The notes beneath the pieces were generated by a model. The model saw only the letters and a program-made list of their open reading frames with translations, did not search any database and had not been told where the DNA came from. From NCBI RefSeq assembly GCF_964275005.1, contig NW_027307649.1, positions 883,001 to 947,000 of the forward strand: DNA of 64,000 bases, in the 5' to 3' direction. This stretch comes from Diadema setosum (lineage: Eukaryota; Echinodermata; Echinoidea; Diadematoida; Diadematidae). This document shows, piece by piece, positions 43,840 through 56,689 of the stretch (the first letter of the stretch is position 1; each line of letters opens with the position of its first letter). A program made the translations under genes and the position numbers.

Positions 43840-45700
43840 GTGGGCACCCGGTGCGCTCCCTTTGGATCCGCCACTGCAAGCGATCTGGTTAACGGATAAC
43901 GGCGACTGTTCTTTTTTCAGTTCTTGTTTGCCCTGCTTGTTTGTAGTATTTCGTGATAGAGAAGCTTTGCTTTATTTTTTGTTTCCTCCCCACCGTATCA
44001 ATGGTAATCAAAGCATGACGTAGACTACGTTTCACCCGTAGTTTTATAGAGAGATTTTTTTTTTTTAAATCAAGGTATGTTATACACGAAGATACGTGTG
44101 TGGACAAGCATGATTTAAATGAGATCACGAAAACAAAATGTATGTGCTGGTATATGTCCCTATGCGGATATGCATACGTAGGACTATGTCATTTATTTGA
44201 AGGCAATGCGAATATGCCACAGACGGTTAGCAATAATATGATTCCGTAGCCGATCTTGTGCTGTAAACATTACGAGCACACAGCGTACTCAAAGTATGAC
44301 GAACAAAGACCTAATTCCTTTCAGGATTTCTATGTGTTGCCATGATATACGCTGAATGAAGTGAAACGTGTTGACTCCTGGCATGTAGAAAGTAAAAAAA
44401 AAAAAAAAACACTAATACTAAAAAGACATGTCCACCCCCTTCAACTGGGTGTCACATTATGGTGAAAGTAGAAATGGAATTCATTCGCTTTACACACAAG
44501 TATCACAGCCGATGGTGTGTCAGTCTACAAGAACAAAAGAGATAGTATGAGAATACTGTAGAGCTTCCAATGTGGAATGAAAGAAGAAAGTGAATTAGAC
44601 AGAAATCAAACCACTTACTGGCATATTATGTGTGCGCACTTGGTCAGGTCGTAGAACTAGCCGAAAGCCTCGTAACGTATAGTACAAGTATGAATATTCA
44701 TTGGGGCCCATAGGCGTACCACAACGAAATGTGTAAGGTTGACAAGACAGGCAAATTGAATGAGTTGTAAACGTGAAAGTATGAGACTCGTCGTATAGTT
44801 TGGACAGATTAAGAAGGAGAGATATGAATTATGTTTTGAAGTGGAATTGATTGATATATTACCAGCCAGCAACAACAACAACAACAGAAAGAATATCAAC
44901 GGTACTAGCACCCTTGCTAATTCGATACGTATTTTGAATACGAAAATATTGTTCCTCCTCTCAGTCAAGACGACAACTTACAATTTAGGACAAGCAGATA
45001 TTGATGATATTAAAGTACCATGATTTTTACCGATATTCTTTTCTGTTTCCATTTGTATGCGGCATTGGATATCTGTGAAGTTTAATTCACATGTCCTTCA
45101 CCACTAACGCGTGTTATCTTGTGGTAGATGATGATAATCTTCGTACTTCAGTACAAGATATTTCACATCACAGCACATGTTTAACAAGAAATTGAATAAT
45201 GCTCGCATTTTGATTTATTTTTCGTGAGATAAAATCAAGACAATTTTAACGCGAAATTTGTTTGTTTGTTTGTTTGTTTTTTTCGTGCGTATGGCAACCA
45301 ATCACAATGAATTCTACAAACGTCCTTAAACTGATAAAGAAAGGATAATCTCTATAAAGTCAGGCAGAAAATCACCTTCAGATTTTGTAAATTTACCGAA
45401 CGATAGAGCGATGCTGTCCTCAAGTCACACGAATATATTACTTTGCATGGTATTTGCAACAAAAAAAAAAAAGAGATCATAGAAACATGTTGTATGATGC
45501 ACAGTATACTATGTGACAAACACAATAGACTGGTTATGTAAAAAAAAATGCTGTTATATTTCACATCGTTATTGTATATAGTGTACATACTCTAGCGATT
45601 GTTTTAACAACTGAATAAACACTTACAAAAAGATTTGCATATTATTATTGTAAAACTAGTTGTCCTGTGTTTTTCTTCAATGTGATGGGGTTTCTAAAAA
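43840..45700. other. Left block of cassette copy 3
   Basis: Non-coding block homologous to about 14755-16440. Contains the short (CAA)6 and the conserved AATAAA near 45611. No gene recognised. Confidence 0.55.
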
Positions 45701-46481
45701 AAAAACAAACAAGGCATGTTGCACCCATATATAAAAAAATATATATATTTATGTATACGTATATACAGTGTACATGCATATAAAAAAAAAAATCCAACTT
45801 TGAAGGGCTACTACAGTTTTATATATTTCACAATTGTCAGCTATGGAGAGCTCAATGTTGGTTGTGAGGAAAGAGAAGACTCCTCCTCTTTCCATTGGCT
45901 AATGTCACTCATGACTGAGTACATGAACTTTAAAGACAACAATGACAAATTGCACTTTTTCCAAGTTTTATCACCATGAAGTCCATTTTTTTTTCTGTTC
46001 ACATTCAACACATAGCTCGCAGCGACAAACCATGTCTCAAATATGAAAAGAGAAAATGGATAATTGGTTAGCCTTTATGGGAGTGACCGAGTTTTCAGTT
46101 ATCGACAACGTGGCCATGTTGAAGGTTATGGACCATGATAGGCTAATAGAAACCCACAAAAACCTGCAGTTGTGTAGGCTGGCTTGTTAATTTGACCATT
46201 TTCACTGACATTTCTCATCCACTCAGCGAGACATTCATTGTTTCTTTCACGATAACACTCAAACTTGGAAAAAGCTCATGTGCTCAGTCGTGTATGACAT
46301 TTGTCGACATAATTAGGTACCATTTGATGGAGGAAGAGTTCTTCTTTCCTCACAACCAACATTGTGATCTCCATAGCAGCTGAAAGTTATAGTAGCCCTC
46401 CAAATTTGGATTACCTATTTTTATACGCACTGTATATATATATATATATATATATATAATGGTTTAATTTAATAATTTATA

Positions 46482-46516
<35 letters not shown>

Positions 46517-46579
46517 TTGAATTGTTGAGTTTTTATATATATATGTATACATACATGTATATAATACTATATATATATA

Positions 46580-46634
46580 TGTGATAAAAACCGAAAAAGG
46601 CATTAGTCTAATGCCATTTTAGGTTTTTATCACA
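46580..46634. repeat. Near-perfect 55-bp hairpin
   Basis: TGTGATAAAAACCGAAAAAG and CATTTTAGGTTTTTATCACA close on GGCATTAG.CTAATGCC with one or two mismatches, in a TA-rich setting private to copy 3. Confidence 0.8.
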
Positions 46635-47035
46635 TATATATATAAATTGTTGAAATGAACCATTCTAGCCTGTTCAAAAAGTGATTGAAATGAGAGAGAG
46701 AGAGAGAGAGAGAGAGTTACGAAGTGCAGTTTCACAGAAAAGGGACAAAAGAGCGCTTGACGATTTCGGTCACTCAGGCGTGCTATGCAGGATTATTCAT
46801 CAAAACATGTTTTGTTTCCGAGTAAAAATACTGCCTGTCCGAAAGAATATGGTCCAGAAAAGTGCTAATATCCCGACTTCCGTTTTGTTTTAAGCCGTTA
46901 AATTTTGACACTGGGCCTATAGCTACAGAAAAGATTACTCTCCCAGGTAAGACAAACTTTTTTTTTTCTGGTTTATCAACATAACTTACTACATTGTGTC
47001 TTAGTCTATTACAAAGAATCCTATTTGTGTGTGTG

Positions 47036-47088
<53 letters not shown>

Positions 47089-48239
47089 ATTTGAATTGGG
47101 CGGCCATATACAGGGTGGCCCAAAGCGAACACCTAAGATCTTGAATTTAAGCAATATTGTTGCAAGTATGTCATTATTTTGTGTATTATTAAAAAGGCCA
47201 TTCTTTTTCCAATAGAATGACACCAAGTTCTTTAATTTTGGTTAATGCGTTATGATTTTAGGACCATTTTTGTCAACCCTTGCAATTATCCAAATGTGAT
47301 CATTTTGCACTCTCGGATATACCGAAATCAGCGACAATTTGGCTGCTATGGAACTAGTAGCGTTCACAATGTGTGGAATGTGGGGCGGACGGTGTGATTG
47401 ACATTGTCCGGTATCATTGTGAATGAGGCGACCTGCTTGGCTCATTAGGCGTTTTCACATCAGCCCGATAAAAATCCAAGCTCGAAATATTTTTCGCGAT
47501 TGCGAATTAGAGCGCTATTTTATTTCTTATTCACATCAGCCCGAAGAGGGGGGTAGCCCGAATAGTCAATTTTTTTAAAATAGCTAATTCGACAGCTGAG
47601 CATATGCAAACAGCATCAGTAATGTGTGTGCCCTCTCAAAAATTCCTCATGATTTGTGTGCAGTTTGAGAAATTTTCTCGATCGGAGCGATACAATTAGC
47701 GTGTTAATTTGTGGTCACATTATCAAATAGCGCTATCGGGAAAATTTCCCAAGTCAGAAAATAGCGCGCTATTTGAAAACATCGGGCTGATGTGAAAACG
47801 CCTACTGAGATGCTAAATTTAGCTGGAAAATAGCGAGGTTTTTTCAAAGGCATGATTGGCAGTGACGTCAGTTCATAAGTGGTTTAGGAATAAAGCCCGT
47901 AGTTTTAATTAAGTGTACATTGATAGATACAAAGAGAACTGAGAATATTGCGTGTCGGTTTATAATTAAATTAATTTATGATCTTCATTATGCTTGCTGT
48001 TCTTTGTAGTTTTTCATCCATCTGAACACATCTTATAGAGGTCGGACAGCCCAGATTGGGAATTTTTAAAGTCGGTCAGCCACATTGTTAAATTGTGTCT
48101 TTAGATTTTTTGCGACTGCTCGGAGACACTGTAATTTCACAATAGACGTCTCAGAGTCGTGGGCTAGCGAAGACATCTCTGCAACTAGCAAAATCTACAG
48201 TCGGCAACTAGTTTCAAGCCCGGTCAGATAATGAGTACC

Positions 48240-49043
48240 CGTTAATTCGTTCAAAAATGGAAACAGTAATATTCTCAGTTCCCATTGGCCTGCTGCCCCC
48301 CCCCCCCCCAAAAAAAAAAAAAAGAAAGAAAAGAAGAGGGGATGTGGAAGAAGACTTATATCGTGGTGAATGTTTGGCTTCAGTGACTAAAATTAATTTT
48401 TATAAAGAACATTTTTTTTAATGAAAACATAAGTGCATATCACAGAAGGAACTTTAAGTCTTGTTTCTCATGAGATTCCATCAATGTCCAAACAGTGAAT
48501 GTCTTGACTTAAAACGGAGCGTGCAATCAATGGAAGGAGAGTATGGTGAATTTCTCATTTAATGGACAAATTAAGCGCACAGCGCATTATTTTCTTGATC
48601 CATCTTTCCTGAATAATGTACCATTGATGAGAAACGTGTTTTTCTCTCCCCCCCCCCCTTTGGATCAAGGCCAAAAAAGCAGATAGCAATTCCTTATTTA
48701 CAGCTACAGGCAAAATGACAGAATAGTGAAGGCATGCTACAGACTTGCTTCTTTCTTTCAATTCAGTGTAACGGCCCTTCCTTACATGTATCAATTAATT
48801 CATATTATACGAACGTGATTACACTTTTTCGAAGGCAGCAGCGAATGAGTGACAGTCCTAGCACAAAGAGATTCCTGATTTTAGACACAGTGGAAAGCCG
48901 ATAATTACTACATGCACAATTCCCTCTTGCTTTTGTTTGTTTTTCCATTCTTTCTTTCCTTATTGTAATTTCTTCCTTCAGGAAGGAAAGCTCTTAGAAA
49001 AGAAATCGATAGTGGGTTTTTTTTTTTCAATTTGATTGCACCT
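48240..49043. other. TLR copy 3 upstream flank
   Basis: Homologous to 20280-20900 and 37400-37930. Contains a C/A homopolymer junction (48297-48322) and a second C run near 48650. No gene recognised. Confidence 0.5.
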
Positions 49044-49258
49044 TCTTCCTGCAGCTCTTGATGTTATCACTAGATAGAGTTCACTAAACTTTTCATGAAT
49101 GTTTGCACTGCAAAAGAACGAGAGTGAAACAAATGAACACGGGATAGCGCTTGCACTTGCTCATGAAGTGATCCAGATTCCTGGAAAAGATTAAAAAATG
49201 ATTGCATGCTAGCTGCATCACTGGGAATTCAGAGTGAACTATTTCGCCGCAAACAACG

Positions 49259-52011
49259 ATGGCTGGAAACGTTGTTTTTACAGTTTTAACTACAGTGATG
49301 ATTTTGTCATGTATTGCTGGCCACTGGGTACAATCTCCTCCCACATGCTGCCTCTCTTATCCGGGCCCCTTTCTGCGAGCAGACTGCTCTCACCTCAATC
49401 TCTCAGCTGTTCCTCAGAATCTTCCAGACGACGTCTACAATCTTGACTTATCATACAACAATATTTTGACCATCACCAACATGTCGTTTGCTGCATATGG
49501 AAAGCTCCAAGTCCTGATTTTGCGATGGAACGCGCTGACTCAGATCGAGGGAAATTCGTTCGAGCATCTCCTAGACTTGAGAGTGGTAAATATGAGCTTC
49601 AACAACATCAGCCGACTTCCAGATGCCCTCTTTCATAACAATCTTAATCTGTCAATCCTTGGGCTATCTCATAATAGACTGACCGATATCCCAAATAACG
49701 CTCTTGGGTCCATTAGAGCCTTGAAGTTTATTTTCCTCGACCACAACCTGATCACAAACATCAGTTTCGCTCAATTCTCATCCTGCCAACACCTATCTAG
49801 GATTGATCTCAGAAAAAACGTGATCACGCATCTTCATCAGGAGAGTTTTGCTGCTATTTGGAACTGTACATTTGACAGTCTCGACCTGGCCTACAACAAC
49901 GTCTCCGAACTTCCCCATGAACTCTTTTCGAATTTCCGTAATCTGACGGGTCTCTATTTGAACCACTTTAACCTTTTTACATTCGACGTGAGAGCCTACA
50001 TGGGAAATTATAACATCAGTTATGTGATGATCAACAGCGCAAAAATTCACACTATTATACCTCTCACCTGCCAACGTCTAGACTTTCCGAATTTGACATC
50101 AATTAGTCTTGGGCGGAATAAACTCTCTCAAATACAGAGCAACGCATTTAGGGGGTTTAGAAACCTGCGTTATTTGAACCTCGATGACAACAAGATAACT
50201 TTGATCACTAATAGCTCATTCTGTGGATTGAATTCACTCATCTACTTGAATCTGAAAAGAAACAAACTTTCACACTTGCCTCTTTGTGCGTTCGCGTGTA
50301 CAGAAAAGCTACAATTTCTCAAGTTGGACAGCGATGACATAAGAGTGTTAGATCCTGATGTACTGCATCGTGTTCCCTTTCTTGAATATCTGGATCTTTT
50401 TCGCAATAAAATAGAGAAGCTTATAGGACCATGGGATCTGCCTTCGTTACGGGAACTGAAACTGCAAAAAAAAAAAAAAAATATATATATATTCTTTGAA
50501 TAAAAACACATTTGCAGGAATGTCCCATGTGCAAGAAGTCAACCTAACCATTAATAATATCAGAAACATTTCCACAGATACATTTATCGGACTCACTTCC
50601 CTGAAATCTATTGATCTGTCTTTTCAATCGTCTTTTATCGAACTTGATGGTACTTTTAAAAAGTTGGAAAACCTCGAGAACCTAACGTTCGTGAAAACAA
50701 TTATTAAGTTTTAATCAATTTACATATGCAAGCTCTATGAGGACACTCGTCATGTCACTCGCAAAGTTGAGTGTCACAGACCTGGTAGGTAATCATGAAC
50801 CTCTATCCGTTTTCTTCGGGTTGGACTCACTAACATCTCTCGATCTATGGGGAAATAAGTTGGTAAACTTGCACGAGTACCCTTGGGTTTTTAAACCTTT
50901 ACGTCACCTGCAAATAATTAACCTAAGCAGCAATCAAATCACCGTTTTGAATGCAGGGATGTTCTCTTACCTATCGTCTCTAACACACCTATTGCTGTAT
51001 TCAAACGATATCAAGAAAATCGACCCAAATGCTTTTGAAGGACTGGGATTCTTACGGCAATTGCTTCTGCAGGCTAATGTGATATCTCTGTTTGAGAAAA
51101 ATCTTCTCATCTACACACCGAATCTCACAAGGTTGTACCTTCATAATAATCATCTCACTACAATTTCTGCAAACACATACTTTCCAGCGACTCTTGTGCG
51201 CCTTGATATCTCCTACAATCCTTTCACTTGTGACTGCAGCTTGGCATGGTTCCAAAACTGGCTCCATACCACCAACGTCAATGCCACCCCCTTTAATGAA
51301 ACCCTGTGCTCACAGTCTTCCTTCAAAGAAATTGTGAACCTGCCACTTGAAGCATTCTATCCAGGTGACTTTTGTGGAATCAATGCACCACTCATCTCTG
51401 GACTTATCTCCGGCAGCGTCATAGTAACGTTACCGGGACTTTTGATTCACAGGAAACGCTGGTGGTTGAACTACAAAATCTTCCTGCTGAAGCTTTTTGT
51501 CTTCGGGTATAAGCAACAAGAAGAAGACGTACACGCAAATGACTATGAGTATGAGCTCAACATCATGTGCCAAGATGGTGATGATGACTGGGTTCACGGT
51601 GTCTTCAGACCTGCACTGGAAGAGAGAATGCCCCATCTCCAACGGGTTGCCTATGGCGACGAAGCTCTCAGAGTTTCAATGTACTACATTGATGCTGTTC
51701 ATCACATCATCGAGACCAGCTACAAAACTGTTCTCTTGATCAGCAACCACTGTGTTGATGATGCCTGGTTCATCACCAAGGTCAGAGTGGCTCTGGAGCA
51801 TGTGAATGAAACAGGACTTGACAAGGTGATCCTGGTATTTTTGGAAGACATACCAGATGAGCGGCTGCCATACCTGGTAAGACTCTTTCTGAGCAGAAAC
51901 AGGCCTAACTTGGTTTGGACTAAGGACCACGATGGCCAGGACTTGTTCTGGGCTTACTTTGAGAAGAGCATGCAGACAAATCCACAGATCAATCATGTTT
52001 TTCCGATCTAA
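49259..52011 (+). pseudogene. TLR: Toll-like receptor, copy 3 (two frameshifts)
   Basis: Open from the usual start through residue about 409, then an A7CGA3 site has grown to A16 plus extra TA units (50466-50491, net +10 bases) and the frame is lost. A second lesion at about 50710 removes eight bases (AAGTTTTAATC against AAGTTTTCGTCACTAAATC) and gives a stop at 50712-50714; the third frame is then open to the normal end (50737-52011). The transmembrane segment has VTLPGLLIH where the others have VTLLGLLIY. LRRs at 330-410 differ more (LCAFACTEKL, DSDDIRVLDPDVLHRV), while the 3' half is nearly that of copy 2. Box 2 is the same atypical form. It could be a recent pseudogene or an allele-specific lesion; an assembly error in the A16 run would remove only the first break. 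Confidence 0.9.
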
Positions 52012-52468
52012 ATGGAATCAAGATATGAAAATGACTGATATCTTGCTTCCTAACATTTACAGTACAAAGTAATCGATTTGAACACAAAGTCTTTGCATAT
52101 CATGCTCCTGTAACATGTTCTGTAACATTTCTGTCACACGGAAGAAGGTCGAAGATTGACATCATTATTTCCCTTTAATCTATGTTCAATTGTCAAGGCA
52201 CGATTAAGTCAATTTTGACGAAACCTACAAAACACAGCTGAAAATATACTTTTAATTGTTTACTTAAAGCGTGGGACTTTCCTAGGGGGCTGCAGCCTGG
52301 CCCGCGGCCACGCACTTGTAGTTTCTTACACAAACAACAAAAATATGAAAAAATAAACAAAATGAAGAAAACTCATGCCTTCCAGATGGTTCTAGATTCT
52401 TCCGGTGAAGGGGGGGGGGGGGGGGACTGACCCTTACCCTTTGACCAAACAAAGAGCACTAGGACCTT

Positions 52469-52501
<33 letters not shown>

Positions 52502-52898
52502 TACAGTACATATTTCGATTTTTATTCATTCACTCCACTTGTAATTATATAAATTATAAGATTTAGCTTTCATCATATCACTTAAATAGATTTACTATGA
52601 TGTGGATGGATGTTCTTGTATGTGTGCAAGAAATCCTTTGTATGTGTAACCTGACTGTGTAAAGTTGCTTAGGCATTTGATGTTAGCGTCTTTGACTTCC
52701 TTACTTTCATGTAAAATGTGTATTGTTTGAATATACATACAGTAGTCACTTTTATGAATGTTGAATAGGGATTATTTTTCTATTACTTACATTTCCTTTA
52801 ATTTTCCTTATTTGTAATTTTGTTTCAGTCAACAATGTTGCTTCCATTAACTTTACTTTCATTGCTTTGATTTTTGTCTATTCCCTCACTGTGTTTTT
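52012..52898 (+). other. TLR copy 3 3' flank
   Basis: AATAAA at 52352-52357, a 16-base G run (52408-52424) and a 30-base A run (52471-52500). Homologous to the flank of copy 2. Confidence 0.6.
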
Positions 52899-53140
52899 AA
52901 TTTTTTTTGTGTGTGTTTTTTATGACATCATTCGTGCATATACTTTATATTGTATTTGAAAAAAAAAATGCGTTTATCAGACGAATGAAAGACAAATTGA
53001 AAGCTTCTACTGCTTTGGATCATGTTTCCTTTTTTCCTTTTTCTTTTTTTTATGATGGAAATAAATAAACTATTGAATTGAATTGAATTGAATTGAACTG
53101 AATTGAATTGAATTGAATTGAACTGAACTGAATTGAATTG
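52899..53140 (+). mobile_element. LINE/SINE 3' end with ATTGA tail
   Basis: An insertion absent from copy 2, where the site reads GTGTTTTTGAATAGTAATTT. It ends in ATAAATAAACTATTGAATTG and a (GAATT)n array with GAACT variants. Such microsatellite tails are usual for CR1/L2-type retroposons and their SINEs. Only the 3' end is present. Confidence 0.6.
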
Positions 53141-53975
53141 AATAGTAATTTTCTCAAGTTGTACGTAACAATTTTCGTATATCATACTGATATCTCCTCT
53201 TACCACCTGAATAAGATGGGAGTACTCTATGACCTTTACGTAGAATAGCATGCTTAGGTGTGAAGATACGCAACAATAGGACCTGTACAAATTACATTTG
53301 CAGGTATGTAACCAATGAGCAGCACTTATTTGTTTCTATTCAATACAGTATGTAAAAGATAAGCTGTGTTTTAAAAATGTTCAAGAAAGATTGAAAACTT
53401 CTTTTAGATAGATTATACTACCTTGTGGTCACATACCGGAATTACTACATTTATACCGCTGTATTAGTCCACACTTTTTTTTTTTTTTGTTAGATTAGAA
53501 GACCCTCCCGATAGGTGGTGCTGTAGGTACACAGCAACGGTAATATATGTACCGTGTACATATGTGTGTAAGCGTTCTCTAGGAGATTCTCGGAGACTTG
53601 TACAGAACCGAATGATTCCCCTACGCAATGGATTGAAATTCATTTTTCAAAATTAACGTTAATTGAAATCTCACACAGCGATAATAAAACAAAAGCTAAA
53701 TCACCAGTCCTGCAAGGTATTAATTGGTATGTTTGATTGGTCAGTAAAGGAGAGAGAAATAGGTGGTTTTTCTTTCTCGCTGCAAAGATTATATTGCATT
53801 ATTAATGTTATGTGTACATGTTCTGTCTATCTGACCAACATGTACTAAATAAAACGAAAAAGAAAATGCAAGTATACTCATAAATGTCTAATGAGTAGTT
53901 TCACAGGTGAATTAATAGTGCATATGTAGGTCTACAAGTTTTGTGCATTTCACTTGGCTTTTTCTAAGAATCTGT

Positions 53976-54302
53976 ATCAAAGGAATGGTAAAGTTTTGAC
54001 TGAGATTGGGGGATTGAGATTCAACTTAATGTGAGATAACCACTCATGAAATATGAAAAAAAAATATACACTGGATTCTAAGAGGAATTCTGAGTTTATT
54101 TGATGAAATTCGATTTCGAAATGGCTGAGATATCTACAAACAAAGTAAAACAAAGTGGTCCTTATAAAAGGTGGGTCCCGCCTTTTATCAGGACCTCTTT
54201 GTTTTCGGATAACTCAAACCATTTCAAAACCAATTTTCATCAAATAAACTTTGAATTCCTCTTAGAATGTGTATGCTCTTTCATATTTCATAAGAGGTTT
54301 AT

Positions 54303-54333
<31 letters not shown>

Positions 54334-54382
54334 ACATACACAAATGGAAACCTGAAGCCCCATCTCAACCAAAACTATACCA
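53976..54382. mobile_element. AAAGGGATGGTA-ended palindromic MITE, copy 3
   Basis: Homologous insertion to 43392-43806, with a CA/TA array (54303-54342) in the same place. Confidence 0.75.
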
Positions 54383-54422
54383 TCCATTTAAGTAATGATG
54401 TCTACAATGAACATGACTGTAC

Positions 54423-54470
54423 AGTGTCGGGCGGTCCCCCCGACACTAGCCATCCCCTTTAATTTTTATG
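54423..54470. repeat. Small GC-rich hairpin at cassette break
   Basis: GTGTCGGG and CCCGACAC form a stem around CGGTCCC. It stands where copy 2 jumps to the middle of copy 3: both sites share ACTGTACAGTG and differ after it. Confidence 0.5.
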
Positions 54471-54758
54471 TTTAATTGGTCAATTATGAGAGAAATATGT
54501 GGTGATTTTTTCCTCTACCTGCAAAGATTATTTTGCATTATTAATATTATGTGTAAATGTTCTATCTGGCCTACATGCTCTAAAGAATAAGAAAATGGAA
54601 GAATACTCATTAGTGTCTTATGAGTAATTTCACATGTGAATTCATACCAATGCTTGCTCTATAAGAGTAAATCATACCTGATGCTACATTCAACAACAAA
54701 AAAAAATACAAGTCATCCTTTATGTCACATTTCTTGTTCTTTTAGATTCGTGATTCAA

Positions 54759-56636
54759 TAATGACAGTAATCATTTGAAAATAAAAGAAAAATAATCAGT
54801 GTATCTCCACATGGCAAAATGCTTGATGATATATTCATCCTCAATTCCCATTGCATGGTTAAAGTGTTACTTGAATTATTAAATGTGGAAATAACGGGGG
54901 TATCTGGCATTGCAAAGATTTGGGATATCACTCTCACACTTCTTTCCTAGTACATACCATTTAAATAGTGGAAATACTTGCATCTTCCGAGATGGTAAGC
55001 CGAACTTTTGCTTGATGTGTTTCTGATACTTCATTATATAAACTATGTCATTTTCACTTCATTTTGTAACATCAACACATCCTTATCTGACTTTCACCTT
55101 AAGTTTGTTATCATTGTTGCTTTGACTACTAATTAAACCAAACTGAATCAGTGAGTAGGATTTTTATTGTTTTCCCTTGTTGTGTGGAGTTAAAATGGAC
55201 ACACAAGTATCACTTGAAACTTGTTACAAATGTCTTGTCATGGTCTATGTGTGCTTATGACTGTATGAACGACAAGGATGTGCTTGTGTAATGAAGCGCA
55301 ATAAGTGTCTAAAACCCTCACGATATCATTGTCACGAATTGTGTTTGTTTTCAGCATAAGCAGGGATTGTATTTGTAAGGAAGTATTTATGTAATTGGAC
55401 CTCTTCTGACATTTTTTTAGCACGTCAAATTCACCGCAGCTTAGAGCAGTGCCTCGTGTCCAACTAAAAACGGTGTATTGTGAGTGAAAATGATGTCTAC
55501 GCAAACCAGCTCTTCTGAGCAACATGCATATCTTGTGAACCCAACTGTTTTTCACAATAATTGTAGCCTCTTCGGCCACTAAGAATACTTGCCACCACCT
55601 TACTGTAAAATCTATAAAGAAGTATAATCACTGTGAAATATTTCCAGTGGGAATTTGTTCATGCTCCCTACCAAGCATGCACGCACCAAGATGTAATCCA
55701 CCAAAATGCTGTATAGAGGATCTATTTATTACGTGTTTTCTAGAATGATGTTTCGTGAAACATGAAGTGCAGTTAGATTGAATGGTAGGAGTGTAATAGG
55801 CAGAATTGACTTGTAGGACAAAGGCAAAACAAGATGCGATTTGTAGAATCGAAAGTTATATCTAAGAGGCTGCGATAAAAAAAAAAAAAAGCTTCTCGGT
55901 GCCAGAATATAAGACGTTCGTTAGGTGCTTTGTGTTTTCGGGAGAAAATATGTTGTATTCTGAGGGTCCTTACATGAAATTAGTCGCAAGCTTTGCAGAC
56001 ATAAGTTTACCAGAGTATGCATCGATTAAAGTATTAACTCTGTATCTTTGCTGACGTGTTCGTGGAGATGGCATGTGCAAAGTTTTCTACTTTGCAGGCA
56101 ATGCCTTTGGGTATAGCCGTCTAGTCTAGCCACGAGTTGCTGAGTGCAATCAGGTCTGTGCGCATTTTTGTTTTTAATCATTCTTTTAAGGCGGCACAAC
56201 ACGGAATGTACAGTAATATCGTTGTCTTTCTAGAGAGTCAAGGTAACATTGTACATTTTATTGTACGCAAAACTAAAGGCCAACTTTGTTATTATTGAAG
56301 CTGCACTGCTCTTTGTAATACAGAAAATATTTGAAGATTTTGTTTGTTTGTTTGTTTGAGCCTCTTATGCCAGGCAAAGGTTTATCAGTATTTAAGTTTG
56401 TCGACTGCAGCAGGGAAGTTAAACTATTGAGCGATCTTGCCAGCTCTCACAATGTACATAATTACAAAATATTGTATTCTATTTTTCGGTTCTTTGTAAA
56501 TATTTGTAAATATTCGCCTCCCTAATCGTCGCTTTGACGGTGTGACGTAATTAAGCAGTGGGCAGAATGATGTCGTGTATTAGTGTACACCTTCAGTAGT
56601 ACTAGATCCAAATACGACCACACACTGACAGCCAAA
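54759..56636 (+). repeat. TLR cassette, copy 4 (truncated left block only)
   Basis: Matches 12718-14605 of copy 1 without its MITE, then stops at GACAGCCAAAGA and passes into the 53-bp satellite. No TLR follows. Frame shifts against the other copies argue that this block does not code for protein. Confidence 0.87.
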
Positions 56637-56689
56637 GATACGGAAGCTTAAAAGTGCCAACCAGATGACGAGATAAGAAGACGAGAAGA

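Larger units (their letters stand above)
43840..54758 (+). repeat. TLR cassette, copy 3 (left end missing)
   Basis: Starts inside the right half of a small MITE (homologous to about 14755 in copy 1), so about 2 kb of the left block is missing. Carries the TLR pseudogene and a complete right flank. A private LINE/SINE 3' end lies at 52899-53140. About 250 bases at 44250-44465 have no partner in copies 1 and 2. Confidence 0.87.

Noticed and set aside
46783-47226. 147-codon minus-strand frame with a poly His/Thr stretch
   Set aside because: It is read through a TG microsatellite and a foldback element end; not kept in the other cassettes.
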